From: Bilifractor sp002394235
GTDB taxonomy: Bacteria > Bacillota > Clostridia > Lachnospirales > Lachnospiraceae
Assembly: GCF_052118845.1 (NCBI RefSeq)
Contig: NZ_JBQKGJ010000016.1
Location: 9,936 to 73,935 of the forward strand
Direction of reading: 5' to 3'
Length of the DNA stretch: 64,000 nt
Under the pieces are notes generated by a model. It made no database searches and was not told where the DNA came from. It saw only the letters and a list, made by a program, of their open reading frames with translations. Positions within the stretch are counted from its first letter, which is position 1, and each line of letters opens with the position of its first letter. The translations under genes and the position numbers were made by a program. Below are positions 42,653 to 50,754 of the stretch, in pieces.

Positions 42653-43689
42653 CGCTTTCCCTCCTCCGTCATCTCACTGAAATCCATGCATCCCCGTATG
42701 ATCCTTCCCAGCCTCCCGGACAGCTGTCTCTCCAGGAAATCATCATTTCCGGGAGCAGAGTCCGGATCCGGAAGGATCACCTCCCGTATTTTTTCTCTGC
42801 CTGCACGCTCCTCCAGCTCGGCGGCAAACGCCTGGTTCCGCATTCTGGAAACAGGATCGTCATGCGCGATGACGTAGATCTCCTCACAGCCCTGCATCAG
42901 CTCGTCAAACCCGTTCATCTTCCAGTCCAGATCCAGAAGGATTCTGCGGTATGTACTGGTTCGCGTCAGCTCGCCAAGCATCCCCGTCCACTGATCCTCC
43001 GTCATCTCCCCGATATCCGACGCATCCCTCACTGGAAGCAGATAATCGAGAGAGCCGAATTTGCGCAGCATTGTACTCAGCTGATAAATCAGACCGCTTC
43101 TCCCGCGTCGGTAAAAATACATCAGATCGCTGAGCGTCCGCATACTCTCCCCCTTTTCGGGAATAAACTGCTCCATACCGGATCTGGGCTCCAGGTTCAG
43201 ATACAGGCTCGGAAATCTTTCCGACAGAATCCGTCCGTATATCATGGAAAAAATCACCTTCTGCCCCGGATCCGACACGGAGCATATCCCCGTTCTAATA
43301 CAGGACGGCTTTGCGATGACCTCCGGCTCCGTCGCGGCTTTCTCCGCTCCGTAGCAGTCCATGACTTCTCTGACTACACGGCTCTGGCTCTGATATTTGT
43401 AAATCTGCCGGCAATTCGCGGCTTCCGGGAATCCCTCCTCCGGAAGGCCGGAGCCGTCCTCTGCCAGAATCATCACCGTCCCGATATCCATCTGACGTAT
43501 CTCATCATCGGCCGCCCTTTCTGAAATCAGCAGAATCTCAATATGATGTTCAAGCGTAAATTCTCTGAGCGTTTCTACCGAAGTAAAACTCCGGATCTCG
43601 AATGGAAGATTTTGCTTTTCCGTTAAATAGTTCATAAAGCGAACCGCGTATTCTCTCTCCGTGTCGCACACCGCAAGTACTTTTCGCAT
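42610..43689 (-). CDS. CpaE-like Tad protein lacking a P-loop
   Basis: 359 residues from ATG 43689, set by AGGAGGAG upstream. The N-terminus resembles a receiver-like fold (KVLAVCDTEREYAVRFMNYL, IEILLISERAADDE). The second half follows the MinD/CpaE layout (ILLDLDWKMNGFDELMQGCEEIYVI matches the conserved Asp strand), but the expected GKGGVGKT loop is replaced by CSVSDPGQKVIFSMIYGR, so ATP hydrolysis is doubtful. CpaE proteins localise Tad machinery; this one may act as a scaffold. It is translationally coupled to tadA. Confidence 0.75.
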   Translation of the reverse strand: MRKVLAVCDTEREYAVRFMNYLTEKQNLPFEIRSFTSVETLREFTLEHHIEILLISERAADDEIRQMDIGTVMILAEDGSGLPEEGFPEAANCRQIYKYQSQSRVVREVMDCYGAEKAATEPEVIAKPSCIRTGICSVSDPGQKVIFSMIYGRILSERFPSLYLNLEPRSGMEQFIPEKGESMRTLSDLMYFYRRGRSGLIYQLSTMLRKFGSLDYLLPVRDASDIGEMTEDQWTGMLGELTRTSTYRRILLDLDWKMNGFDELMQGCEEIYVIAHDDPVSRMRNQAFAAELEERAGREKIREVILPDPDSAPGNDDFLERQLSGRLGRIIRGCMDFSEMTEEGKRCGTRISLREYGPA

Positions 43690-43729
43690 CAAATTCTCCT
43701 CCTTCCGGATTTTTTCTGACACAGACCGC

Positions 43730-43921
43730 CATGGCACGACCGCACGGCCCTGTCCATCCCTCCTCAGTACCATCCCGCCCATGGCACACCCTCACAGCTC
43801 TGTCCTTCTCTCCTCAGTCCCGCGCTCTATGGCACGGCCCCACGGCTCTGTCCTTCCTCAGTCCCGCGCTCTATGGCACGGCCCCACGGCTCTGTCCTGC
43901 CCTCCTCAGTACCATCCCGCA
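43730..43921. repeat. 44-50-bp tandem repeat, four copies
   Basis: ATGGCAC-containing units with CTCTGTCC start at 43730, 43780, 43828 and 43872. The end of the last unit encodes the C-terminus (PWAAGWY) of the prepilin peptidase. Confidence 0.85.
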
Positions 43922-44430
43922 GCCCATGGAATCAGCGCGCCGAATATAAAAACTGCCAGATGCACCCGTTCTTCCGGTCGGCTGCTCTTCCAGTATGGTT
44001 CCAGACCTCCGGAACCCGAAAATGTATATACGTATCTCTTCATAGAATGGAATCGGTCAAAAATGGGGAATCGGTCCGAACCGGACGGTGAGAGGCACAA
44101 ATGCAGAACGGCATACACGGCTGCCGGCAGAAATGTAAACAGAAGCAACAGGAGCATCTGGCCGGGCTTCATGAAAATCCCGGTCACCATCAGAAGCTTG
44201 ATATCGCCTGCTCCGATCATCCGGAACAGATAAAAGGGGATCAGAAGCAGAAAAGGAATCAGCGCAGACAGGAATTCCGGATGCCACCGGCTTTCCCGGC
44301 AAAACAGGATCTGCCCTGTGAGACTGAGAAGAAGTCCGGTCAGAACCCATCTGTTCGGAATTTTCTCCTCCTTCAGGTCAGAAAGCGCGGCTCCCTCTGC
44401 CAGAACCAGTACAAGAAGACGTGTATTCAT
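43906..44430 (-). CDS. Prepilin peptidase, A24 family (CpaA/TadV-like)
   Basis: Membrane protease of 174 residues that processes Flp prepilins. Catalytic aspartates are in ALSDLKEEKIPN (Asp near 18) and MIGAGDIKLL (GxGD). Several membrane helices span residues 1-110, with a hydrophilic stretch GSDRFPIFDRFHSMKR near 118-133. It is the first gene after the locus promoter at 44634-44662. Confidence 0.9.
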   Translation of the reverse strand: MNTRLLVLVLAEGAALSDLKEEKIPNRWVLTGLLLSLTGQILFCRESRWHPEFLSALIPFLLLIPFYLFRMIGAGDIKLLMVTGIFMKPGQMLLLLLFTFLPAAVYAVLHLCLSPSGSDRFPIFDRFHSMKRYVYTFSGSGGLEPYWKSSRPEERVHLAVFIFGALIPWAAGWY

Positions 44431-44434
44431 AGGC

Positions 44435-44529
44435 TTATTCTTTCATTCGAGCAGACGTGTATCTTTAGACTCATTCTTTCATTCAGGCAGACATATATCT
44501 TTATTCTTTCATTCGAGCAGACATGTTCA
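44435..44529. repeat. 30-36-bp tandem repeat, three copies
   Basis: T(T/C)ATTCTTTCATTC units start at 44435, 44471 and 44501, immediately upstream of the prepilin peptidase start. Confidence 0.8.
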
Positions 44530-44558
44530 TACAGGTCATAAATGTTTAGCGGGGAAAT

Positions 44559-44576
44559 CCACAGGCTTGCCTGTGG
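44559..44576. other. Perfect hairpin in the Tad leader
   Basis: CCACAGGC-TT-GCCTGTGG lies between the Tad promoter and the first gene, inside the predicted untranslated leader of about 200 nt. Confidence 0.6.
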
Positions 44577-44633
44577 GTATAAGTGAGTTGTCTGGGAATC
44601 TGTGTAGAAATGTGTGATGGATTTGATGGTTTA

Positions 44634-44662
44634 AGAATATAACGCGCCTGCACCTTTTTCAA
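44634..44662 (-). promoter_or_regulatory. Promoter of the Tad pilus locus
   Basis: Minus strand: TTGAAA (44662-44657), 17-bp spacer, TATTCT (44639-44634). Confidence 0.65.
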
Positions 44663-44712
44663 GCCGGTAAAGTACGTCACTATCCACAAATAATTTTTCC
44701 GGATTTTGTAGG

Positions 44713-44741
44713 ATTTACCCGGCGTCACTTTATGGTATAAT
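44713..44741 (+). promoter_or_regulatory. Rightward promoter left of the IS element
   Basis: Perfect TATAAT at 44736-44741 with a moderate -35 (TTTACC, 16-bp spacer). The next rightward non-IS gene is the TraX-like gene at 46699, so the element may separate this promoter from its gene. Confidence 0.4.
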
Positions 44742-44849
44742 GGTTTTCATTATTGGCCTTGCAGAACTTTTTGACACTTTGCCTGCAGGATATGCGTGTT
44801 TCCTGATTTTGACGACCGCCTGCAGGACGTCCGTATCCACAGGTAGCTG

Positions 44850-45080
44850 TCAACTACCCACGACCTAAAGGTCATGGGCTTGTAACTGCCCAGTCGTACT
44901 AACGACTTACGTCTCCGACCTTTAACCCCAATAGATACTGCTATCTAAAGTGGCGTTACATCATGGGGGTGGTTGACAGCACCCCTTGCAGCAAAGTTTA
45001 CTCTGCTGCAACTGCATCAGGTACTTGACTATCAGCAAGATAGTTTATTCCCATACGATACAGATTCATAGCTCCAATAC
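44850..45080 (-). ncRNA. Candidate omega RNA (TnpB guide RNA) region
   Basis: TnpB guide RNAs come from the 3' end of tnpB and the element's right end. Here the minus strand past the tnpB stop has a 14-nt inverted repeat (arms 44846-44859 and 44967-44980, one mismatch) closing a 100-nt domain, plus the terminal hairpin at 44857-44878. The guide would be read from the flank just left of the end. Boundaries are estimates. Confidence 0.4.
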
Positions 45081-46137
45081 GGTCATCATTTGATTGATAG
45101 CCACAGTTCCTGCAAGCAAACAAATGTATCTTCTTGTTACGGTTAGCCTTTTCAGTATGTCCGCAGATAGGACAGCACTGACTTGTGTAACGAGGGTCAA
45201 CTTTTATTACAGAAGATTGATTCTGTTTTGCTTTGTAAATTAATTTTTGTTCGAAGTCATAAAACGCCCACGATACAGAAACATAGCGATTTTTTGTTTT
45301 CACACGTTCTGTGGCATTACGAACACCTGTCAAATCTTCAAGTACGAAAAGAGTATGCTTTGGATTGGATTCAACGAGTGCCTTTGATACACAATGGTTC
45401 ACATCCTGCATCCAACGGTTTTCTCGCTGACCGATAGCTTTCAGTCTTCTTCTTGCCGAAGGTGTCCGTCGCGTTTGGAGTTCTTTGCGAAGTTTGGAAT
45501 AGCTAGCGCGTCTTTGCTTGATAGCTTTCCCGCTAACAAATCCAGACTTGTGATTACTGTCATAGGTTGCAACAACGAAGTTAATCCCTCTGTCAATGCC
45601 TACAACATTACAAATGTCAGAAATATTACTTTCTTCCACGTCATAAGTTACCGGTATGTAAAGATAATATTTGCCATGCCTGTTTATGAGCTTAGCAGTA
45701 CCAAACTTATAAATTGTGGGGTCAAAATATTTAGACATGCCTTCAGTGAAATATGGCAATTTAACACGACCATTAAGCGTATTCACAGAAAAACAGTTTT
45801 TCGTTAAAGAATAATCTCTATTCCAGACCAAATCATACTGAGGTTTCTTGAAGGCTGGCCGTATCCACTCCTTTTGATTTTCAAGAATAGTTTTATATCT
45901 TGCAATGACCGTTTTCAAGACGGACTGAGCCATTTGAGATTTAAGGCCAAATTTTTCTCTTAAAGTAGAATACAAAACCTTATTAAGTGAAAACTGCTTT
46001 AAATCATGAGTTTGGAATACATAGTTTGAAACATAATTACAGGCATCACGATAAACAGACATAGTTTCATCAAGCAAAACCTTGTCTGTATCAGTGGCGA
46101 CTATTTGAACTTTCGCTGTTATCGTCATCTGTTCCAT
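44998..46137 (-). CDS. tnpB: TnpB, RNA-guided endonuclease of IS605 type
   Basis: 379 residues. RuvC catalytic residues appear intact: Asp in VVGIDRGIN (near 189), Glu in FVLEDLTG (near 273) and Asp in NDDRIGAMNL (near 356). The zinc finger CPICGH...CRNCGY lies between the last two. TnpB proteins of this family are guide-RNA-directed nucleases that cut the donor site and help keep the element. ATG 46137 has AAGGAG upstream. The gene is full length, in contrast to its broken tnpA partner. Confidence 0.93.
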   Translation of the reverse strand: MEQMTITAKVQIVATDTDKVLLDETMSVYRDACNYVSNYVFQTHDLKQFSLNKVLYSTLREKFGLKSQMAQSVLKTVIARYKTILENQKEWIRPAFKKPQYDLVWNRDYSLTKNCFSVNTLNGRVKLPYFTEGMSKYFDPTIYKFGTAKLINRHGKYYLYIPVTYDVEESNISDICNVVGIDRGINFVVATYDSNHKSGFVSGKAIKQRRASYSKLRKELQTRRTPSARRRLKAIGQRENRWMQDVNHCVSKALVESNPKHTLFVLEDLTGVRNATERVKTKNRYVSVSWAFYDFEQKLIYKAKQNQSSVIKVDPRYTSQCCPICGHTEKANRNKKIHLFACRNCGYQSNDDRIGAMNLYRMGINYLADSQVPDAVAAE

Positions 46138-46218
46138 AGATGTACTCCTTTTGTTGACATTTCACTAAATATAGTATAATCGCAGTTAGTGAAAGTCAAT
46201 AACTATCAGAGGTAAACT

Positions 46219-46619
46219 ATGAGAAATAGATATAATCGTCATAACAGACGAAAATACAGCCTAAAAGTACATATAGTTCTTGTAAATATCGTAAGCAACT
46301 ATTAAAAGGTTCAATTGCTGACGATGTTAAGCAAAAGATTTTTGATATAGCCAATACTCGGGACTACGAAATAATTGCTATGGAAACAGACAAAGACCAC
46401 ATACATTTCTTAATAAGTTATGATACGACTGATAGGGTTTGCGACATTGTTAAGATTGTAAAGCAAGAAACAACATATTACCTATGGCAAAAGTATGGTT
46501 CGTTTCTGTCTCAACAGTATTGGAAGAAAAGGATACTTTGGTCAGATGGATACTTTGCTTGCAGTATTGGAGAAGTATCGTCAGCGACTATACAAAAGCA
46601 TATTGAGAGTCAGGGTTGA
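46219..46619 (+). pseudogene. tnpA: Broken TnpA (Y1 HUH transposase)
   Basis: Starts well (AGAGG then ATG 46219; MRNRYNRHNRRKYSLKVHIV), but the frame breaks at about 46282-46286, where GTAAATATC stands for an expected valine-threonine-lysine-tyrosine stretch; one base, or four, is missing. The rest continues in another frame (YRKQLLKGSIADDVKQ to the stop at 46619). HIHFLISY keeps the HUH histidines. The catalytic tyrosine of the final helix is His here (IQKHIESQG, codon CAT at 46599-46601). The protein should be inactive on two counts. Confidence 0.88.
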
Positions 46620-46698
46620 TGGCTAAAGATTTATAAGGCTCCTCCCACCACCTGAAGGTAGTGGGTTTCCGCCAATGATTGACGAAAGGATTTAATTT

Positions 46699-47436
46699 AT
46701 GAAGAATCTGTTTCATCCGCATCCCGCAAAAAAAATATCGCTGAGCGGTAATGAGCTGAAAATCATCGCGTGCGTCAGCATGTTTCTGGACCATTTCGCG
46801 AAGGTCTTTCAGGCAGAGCTGGACTCTTCCCTGTATTTTGTCCTGGATAACATCATCGGCAGACTGGCCTTTCCTCTTTTCTGTCTCCTTCTGGCAGAGG
46901 GCTATTTCCACACCCGGAATCTTCGAAAATACATGATCCGCGTCGCGCTGCTCGCTCTCGTTTCGGAAATTCCCTTCAATCTTGCCATGTCGGGTCAGTT
47001 TTTCGATCCCCGCTGGCAGAACACCGTATTTACCCTTCTGCTGGGGCTTCTGATGTTCTGCTTTCTGGACACCATCCGGAGCAGATCCGACCCGGTCCGG
47101 CTTCCCGCCGTACTGCTTCAGATTCTGACCGTCTTCGCTTCTGCCGCTGCCGCATGGTTTCTGCGCACAGATTATGACGTCTTCGGAATCGGCGCTCTCG
47201 CCTGCTTCTACTATCTGAATGGACGGATTTTCAAAAGTCCCCTGACCGCAGATCTCTGGGCATGCTTCTGTCTGTTCCAGGAACCGGCAGCTTTTCTGTC
47301 ACTCCTTCCGGTGGCAGCCTACAACCGCTCCAGGGGAAAGAGGAAAATGAAGTATTTCTTCTACTTCTTCTACCCGCTGCATCTGCTTCTGCTGGTCGTT
47401 CTGCATAAAGTGATCCGTGGCACCCATGCCCTGTAA
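46699..47436 (+). CDS. TraX family membrane protein
   Basis: Integral membrane protein of 245 residues with about seven helices. The TraX family was named for F-pilin N-acetylation, but chromosomal members in Clostridia have no proven function. Typical segments are SGNELKIIACVSMFLDH, IGRLAFPLFCLLLAEGY and YMIRVALLALVSEIPFNLA. ATG 46699 is preceded by AAAGGA. It lies just right of the IS element and ends at a tandem array. Confidence 0.87.
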   Translation: MKNLFHPHPAKKISLSGNELKIIACVSMFLDHFAKVFQAELDSSLYFVLDNIIGRLAFPLFCLLLAEGYFHTRNLRKYMIRVALLALVSEIPFNLAMSGQFFDPRWQNTVFTLLLGLLMFCFLDTIRSRSDPVRLPAVLLQILTVFASAAAAWFLRTDYDVFGIGALACFYYLNGRIFKSPLTADLWACFCLFQEPAAFLSLLPVAAYNRSRGKRKMKYFFYFFYPLHLLLLVVLHKVIRGTHAL

Positions 47437-47546
47437 TTCTGCCCGCTGCAGCCCTCCGCAGATACGTCTCGTATTTCTGCGCGCAGCAGCTCTACGCAGA
47501 TACACTTGTGAACCCGTGAACCTGTGCGGTACAGCCCGGGCAGACA

Positions 47547-47612
47547 GGACAACGCTCCTGCGGGAATGCAGCCCCGCCATACTGGACAACGCTCCTGCGG
47601 GAATGCAGCCCA
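47547..47612. repeat. 37-bp direct repeat, two copies
   Basis: GGACAACGCTCCTGCGGGAA then TGCAGCCC occurs at 47547 and 47584. A weaker CGCAGATAC repeat lies at 47458-47502. Confidence 0.8.
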
Positions 47613-47683
47613 TTTGAAAAAAACAACGCCTTCAATAAAAGCAATATATATGAATACAGAAATAAGGAGGACAATAATTCACA

Positions 47684-49120
47684 ATGACAGCTCAATCAGA
47701 CCGGAACAGATCCGGAAAGAAGAAATCAAAGACAGGCTCCTTCAGCGGACAGCTGGGATTTGTAATGGCTGCCGCCGGAAGCGCGGTCGGTGTGGGAAAT
47801 CTCTGGCGGTTCCCCTACCTTGCGGCCAAGGACGGCGGAGGACTTTTTCTCATCATCTACCTCTGCCTGGTTCTCACCTTCGGATTCACGCTTCTGACCT
47901 CCGATATCGCAATCGGCAGAAAAACAAGGAAAAGCTCTATTTACGCCTATGCCTCCATGCGGCCGCGCTGGAAATTCCTCGGAATCATCACATTCTTCGT
48001 ACCCGTTCTCATCATGACCTATTATGCCGTAATCGGAGGCTGGATCAGCCGCTATATTGTCGTATATTTTACCGGAGCACAGAAGGCAGCTGCCGGCGAC
48101 AGCTTCTTCACCTCCTTTATTACCTCACCGGTATCCCCGGTATTTTTTGCTCTGCTGTTCATGGCTGTGACCTCCATCATCGTCTATAAAGGTGTAGAGG
48201 GAGGAATTGAAATGGTCTCCAAGTGGATGATGCCGATTCTGCTGGTTCTCATTGTAGCGATTGCCATTTTTTCACTGACACTCCGCCACACGGATGAAAA
48301 TGGCGTCACCAGAACCGGAATACAGGGACTTCTTGTCTACCTGACGCCGAATTTATCCGGTCTGACCTTGGGAAGATTTCTGCAGATCCTTCTGGATGCC
48401 ATGAGCCAGCTGTTCTTCTCGCTCAGCGTCTCCATGGGGATTATGATCACCTACGGCTCCTATGTAAAGCCAGATGTGAATCTCAACCGTTCCGTCAATC
48501 AGATCGAGATCTTCGACACCGGTGTGGCTCTTCTCGCCGGTATGATGATTATCCCGTCCATTTACGTATTCTCCGGAACAGACGGCATGAGCGCGGGAAC
48601 CAGCCTTATGTTCGTATCCCTCCCGAAGGTATTCTATGCGATGGGAGCCCCCGGCATATTCATCGGCGCCATGTTCTTTATCATGGCGGCCTTCGCCACC
48701 CTGACCTCATGCATTTCCGTTCTGGAGGCCATTGTTGCCAACTGCATGGAACTCTTTCACGCCTCAAGAAAAAAGGTCACCGTCATTCTGACCATCATCT
48801 ATATGGCAGCTTCCGCTGTCATAGCGCTCGGATACAGCATCTTCTATGTGGAGGTCAGGCTTCCCAACGGTTCTGTCGGACAGCTGCTCGACATCATGGA
48901 CTATATCAGCAACAGCTTCATGATGCCCTTTATCTCCCTGCTCTCCACCATTCTGATCGGATGGGTGGTCGGTCCGAAATGGATCATCGATGAAATGGAG
49001 TCCAGCGGAGACCGGTTCACCCGCAAAAAGCTGTATGTCATCATGATCAAATATGTCGCCCCGGTCATGATGTTCGTTCTGTTCCTGCAGTCCACCGGCC
49101 TGCTCAATGCCATTGCCTGA
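47684..49120 (+). CDS. Sodium-dependent transporter, NSS/SNF family
   Basis: Membrane symporter of 478 residues with about eleven helices, probably taking up an amino acid with sodium. The signature GSAVGVGNLWRFPYLAAKDGGG lies at about 31-52, in helix 1, with the unwound substrate-binding segment. Helix 6 reads DAMSQLFFSLSVSMGIMITYGSY and helix 8 IMAAFATLTSCISVLE. The length and helix count resemble the eleven-helix bacterial members such as MhsT-like proteins. AGGAGG precedes ATG 47684. Substrate is not determinable. Confidence 0.93.
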   Translation: MTAQSDRNRSGKKKSKTGSFSGQLGFVMAAAGSAVGVGNLWRFPYLAAKDGGGLFLIIYLCLVLTFGFTLLTSDIAIGRKTRKSSIYAYASMRPRWKFLGIITFFVPVLIMTYYAVIGGWISRYIVVYFTGAQKAAAGDSFFTSFITSPVSPVFFALLFMAVTSIIVYKGVEGGIEMVSKWMMPILLVLIVAIAIFSLTLRHTDENGVTRTGIQGLLVYLTPNLSGLTLGRFLQILLDAMSQLFFSLSVSMGIMITYGSYVKPDVNLNRSVNQIEIFDTGVALLAGMMIIPSIYVFSGTDGMSAGTSLMFVSLPKVFYAMGAPGIFIGAMFFIMAAFATLTSCISVLEAIVANCMELFHASRKKVTVILTIIYMAASAVIALGYSIFYVEVRLPNGSVGQLLDIMDYISNSFMMPFISLLSTILIGWVVGPKWIIDEMESSGDRFTRKKLYVIMIKYVAPVMMFVLFLQSTGLLNAIA

Positions 49121-49157
49121 ACGCAAACACTCGCGTAAAAAACGCAATAGCATGCTT

Positions 49158-49283
49158 CCCCGGCCTGAGCGCTCGGAGTATCTGCCCGCCTTCAAATTTC
49201 CCCGGCCTGAGCGGTCGAAGCGTCTGCCCGCCTTCAAATTTCCCCGGCCGGAACGGTCGGAGTATCCTGCCCACATTCAAATG
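49158..49283. repeat. 42-bp tandem repeat, three copies
   Basis: CCCCGGCC(T/G)GA(G/A)CG units ending CCTTCAAATTT start at 49158, 49200 and 49242, exactly 42 bp apart, between the transporter stop and the terminator. Confidence 0.88.
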
Positions 49284-49305
49284 AACACAGGAAAAGCGCA
49301 CGCGT

Positions 49306-49370
49306 AAAAAACACTGCATACCCGCACAAGTCCGGCTGAATCCGGGCTTGTACAGGTATGCAGTGTTTTT
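49306..49370. terminator. Bidirectional terminator
   Basis: AAAAACACTGCATACC pairs with GGTATGCAGTGTTTTT around a second inner hairpin (CAAGTCCGG/CCGGGCTTG). Oligo-T on both strands serves the convergent transporter and Nudix genes. Confidence 0.88.
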
Positions 49371-49409
49371 CCTTCCAAATGACGCTGAAGAGGCCCCTAT
49401 ATCATCTGT

Positions 49410-50471
49410 TTATCTCTGTTTTTTCAGATACTCGAGCACCCGATCAAATTCATCCGGGTAGATACAGGTCGCCTCCCTGTTCTCCAGTACCATCTGCCGG
49501 CATTCCTCCAGATCCATCCAGCGCACGCTCTCTACCTCAGATTTCTGGAGCACGAGACGGCTCTCGTCGACCTGTCTCTTGTAGACAAAGAGATGCGCGA
49601 ATTCGTGATCACGGAACATCCGGCCGTGAAATTCCTTCTCATAGCTTCCCTCATGGACACCCAGATACTCAAGATCCCCGGCACCGGCATGAATTCCAAG
49701 TTCCTCCCCTAATTCCCGCAGCGCCGACTCCAGCGGCTCGTCGCCGGCATCGATATGCCCGGCCGAGGAGATATCCAGACAGCCCGGATTCGAATCCTTG
49801 TCTGCGCTCCGCTTCTGCAGCAGGACCTCCATGCCCGACGGGCTGCCTTCCGACGGCCGCACAATCCAGATATGGACCGTTCCGTGAGGATCTCCCTCCC
49901 GATGCACTACATTCCTTTCCTGCACAATTCCGCTTCTGGTCCCGTCCTCCTTCAGCACATCAAACAGCTCCATCGGACGGCCGTTCAAGACCGCAGTCAC
50001 CAGTCTGTCTTTCCCGTCATATACCAGCTTCAGGGAAAAAAACGGCACGTTCTCGTCGATGAGCCGGAAGAAAATCTTGTCTCCGGCCCAGAGATTCAGC
50101 TTCCACACCTCTTCGATGTCGATCCACGCAAGCTCGCCCTCGTCACATTCTGCCGGCTCGCCGCTGTATCCATCCGCGGTAAACAGAGACATATATTCAT
50201 AATCCCCTTTTCCGGAGTCAAATGTCACGATCCCCCGGTACTGCCAGGATGTCAGTGTGTAGCCCGTTTCCTCGCGCACCTCACGGATCACGCACTCCTC
50301 CGGACTCTCTCCCAGCTTGAAATGGCCGCCGACTCCGATCCACTTGTCTCTGTTGACGTCATGCTTCTTCACGGTCCGGTGCAGCATGAGATATTTCCCG
50401 TCCCTTTTCAGATAGCATAGCGTACTCATATTTTTCAGGTCGTTTTTCTGTTTTTCCTTTACAAGATCCAT
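49410..50471 (-). CDS. Double Nudix hydrolase
   Basis: 353 residues with two Nudix domains in tandem. The first (about 15-150) is MutT/8-oxo-dGTPase-like with the box GGHFKLGESPEECVIREVREETG. The second (about 165-345) resembles YfcD/IPP isomerase-type Nudix proteins, with AGHIDAGDEPLESALRELGEELG, in which Asp takes the place of the first box Glu. ATG 50471 is chosen because AGGAG lies between it and the upstream in-frame ATG 50498. The fusion suggests coupled clean-up of oxidised nucleotides and another diphosphate substrate. The true substrates are unknown. Confidence 0.88.
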   Translation of the reverse strand: MDLVKEKQKNDLKNMSTLCYLKRDGKYLMLHRTVKKHDVNRDKWIGVGGHFKLGESPEECVIREVREETGYTLTSWQYRGIVTFDSGKGDYEYMSLFTADGYSGEPAECDEGELAWIDIEEVWKLNLWAGDKIFFRLIDENVPFFSLKLVYDGKDRLVTAVLNGRPMELFDVLKEDGTRSGIVQERNVVHREGDPHGTVHIWIVRPSEGSPSGMEVLLQKRSADKDSNPGCLDISSAGHIDAGDEPLESALRELGEELGIHAGAGDLEYLGVHEGSYEKEFHGRMFRDHEFAHLFVYKRQVDESRLVLQKSEVESVRWMDLEECRQMVLENREATCIYPDEFDRVLEYLKKQR

Positions 50472-50503
50472 CGTTCGTCTTCTCCTGCCATACATCACTC
50501 ACG

Positions 50504-50690
50504 GCTTTCCCGGCCGGATATATGTTCCGGCCCGCTCCAGCCCTGTACCGGTTCCGCTTTCCCGGCCGGATGTCCGTTCCGGCCCACTCCAGCCCTGTAC
50601 CAGCTCCAGCTTTCCCGGCCGGATACACCTCCGTCTTCTCCGCCCTTATACCAGCTCCGGCTTTCCCGGCCGGATATTTTTCCGTCTCCT
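50504..50690. repeat. 51-53-bp tandem repeat, four copies
   Basis: GCTTTCCCGGCCGGAT opens units at 50504, 50556, 50609 and 50660, directly upstream of the Nudix gene. Confidence 0.88.
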
Positions 50691-50754
50691 GCCATGCCTG
50701 CGCAAATCACAGTCACGCCCCTGCGCACCTGCCTGTGACTATATATCCGCTTCC

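Larger units (their letters stand above)
44846..46667. mobile_element. IS200/IS605-family element (IS605-like, divergent genes)
   Basis: Transposon with divergent tnpB (minus) and remnant tnpA (plus). Subterminal imperfect palindromes at 44857-44878 and 46644-46665 share a CCCA...TGGG frame, a purine-rich loop and a C-A mismatch, the hairpin type TnpA recognises on single-stranded DNA. No target duplication is expected in this family. Exact ends cannot be fixed without an empty site. The element is AT-richer than its surroundings, which supports transfer. Confidence 0.85.

Noticed and set aside
48764..49276. Leftward frame over the transporter 3' end containing repeated RSGRGNLKAGR
   Set aside because: The repeated peptide is only the translation of the 42-bp tandem array; it is antisense to the transporter and lacks a start signal.
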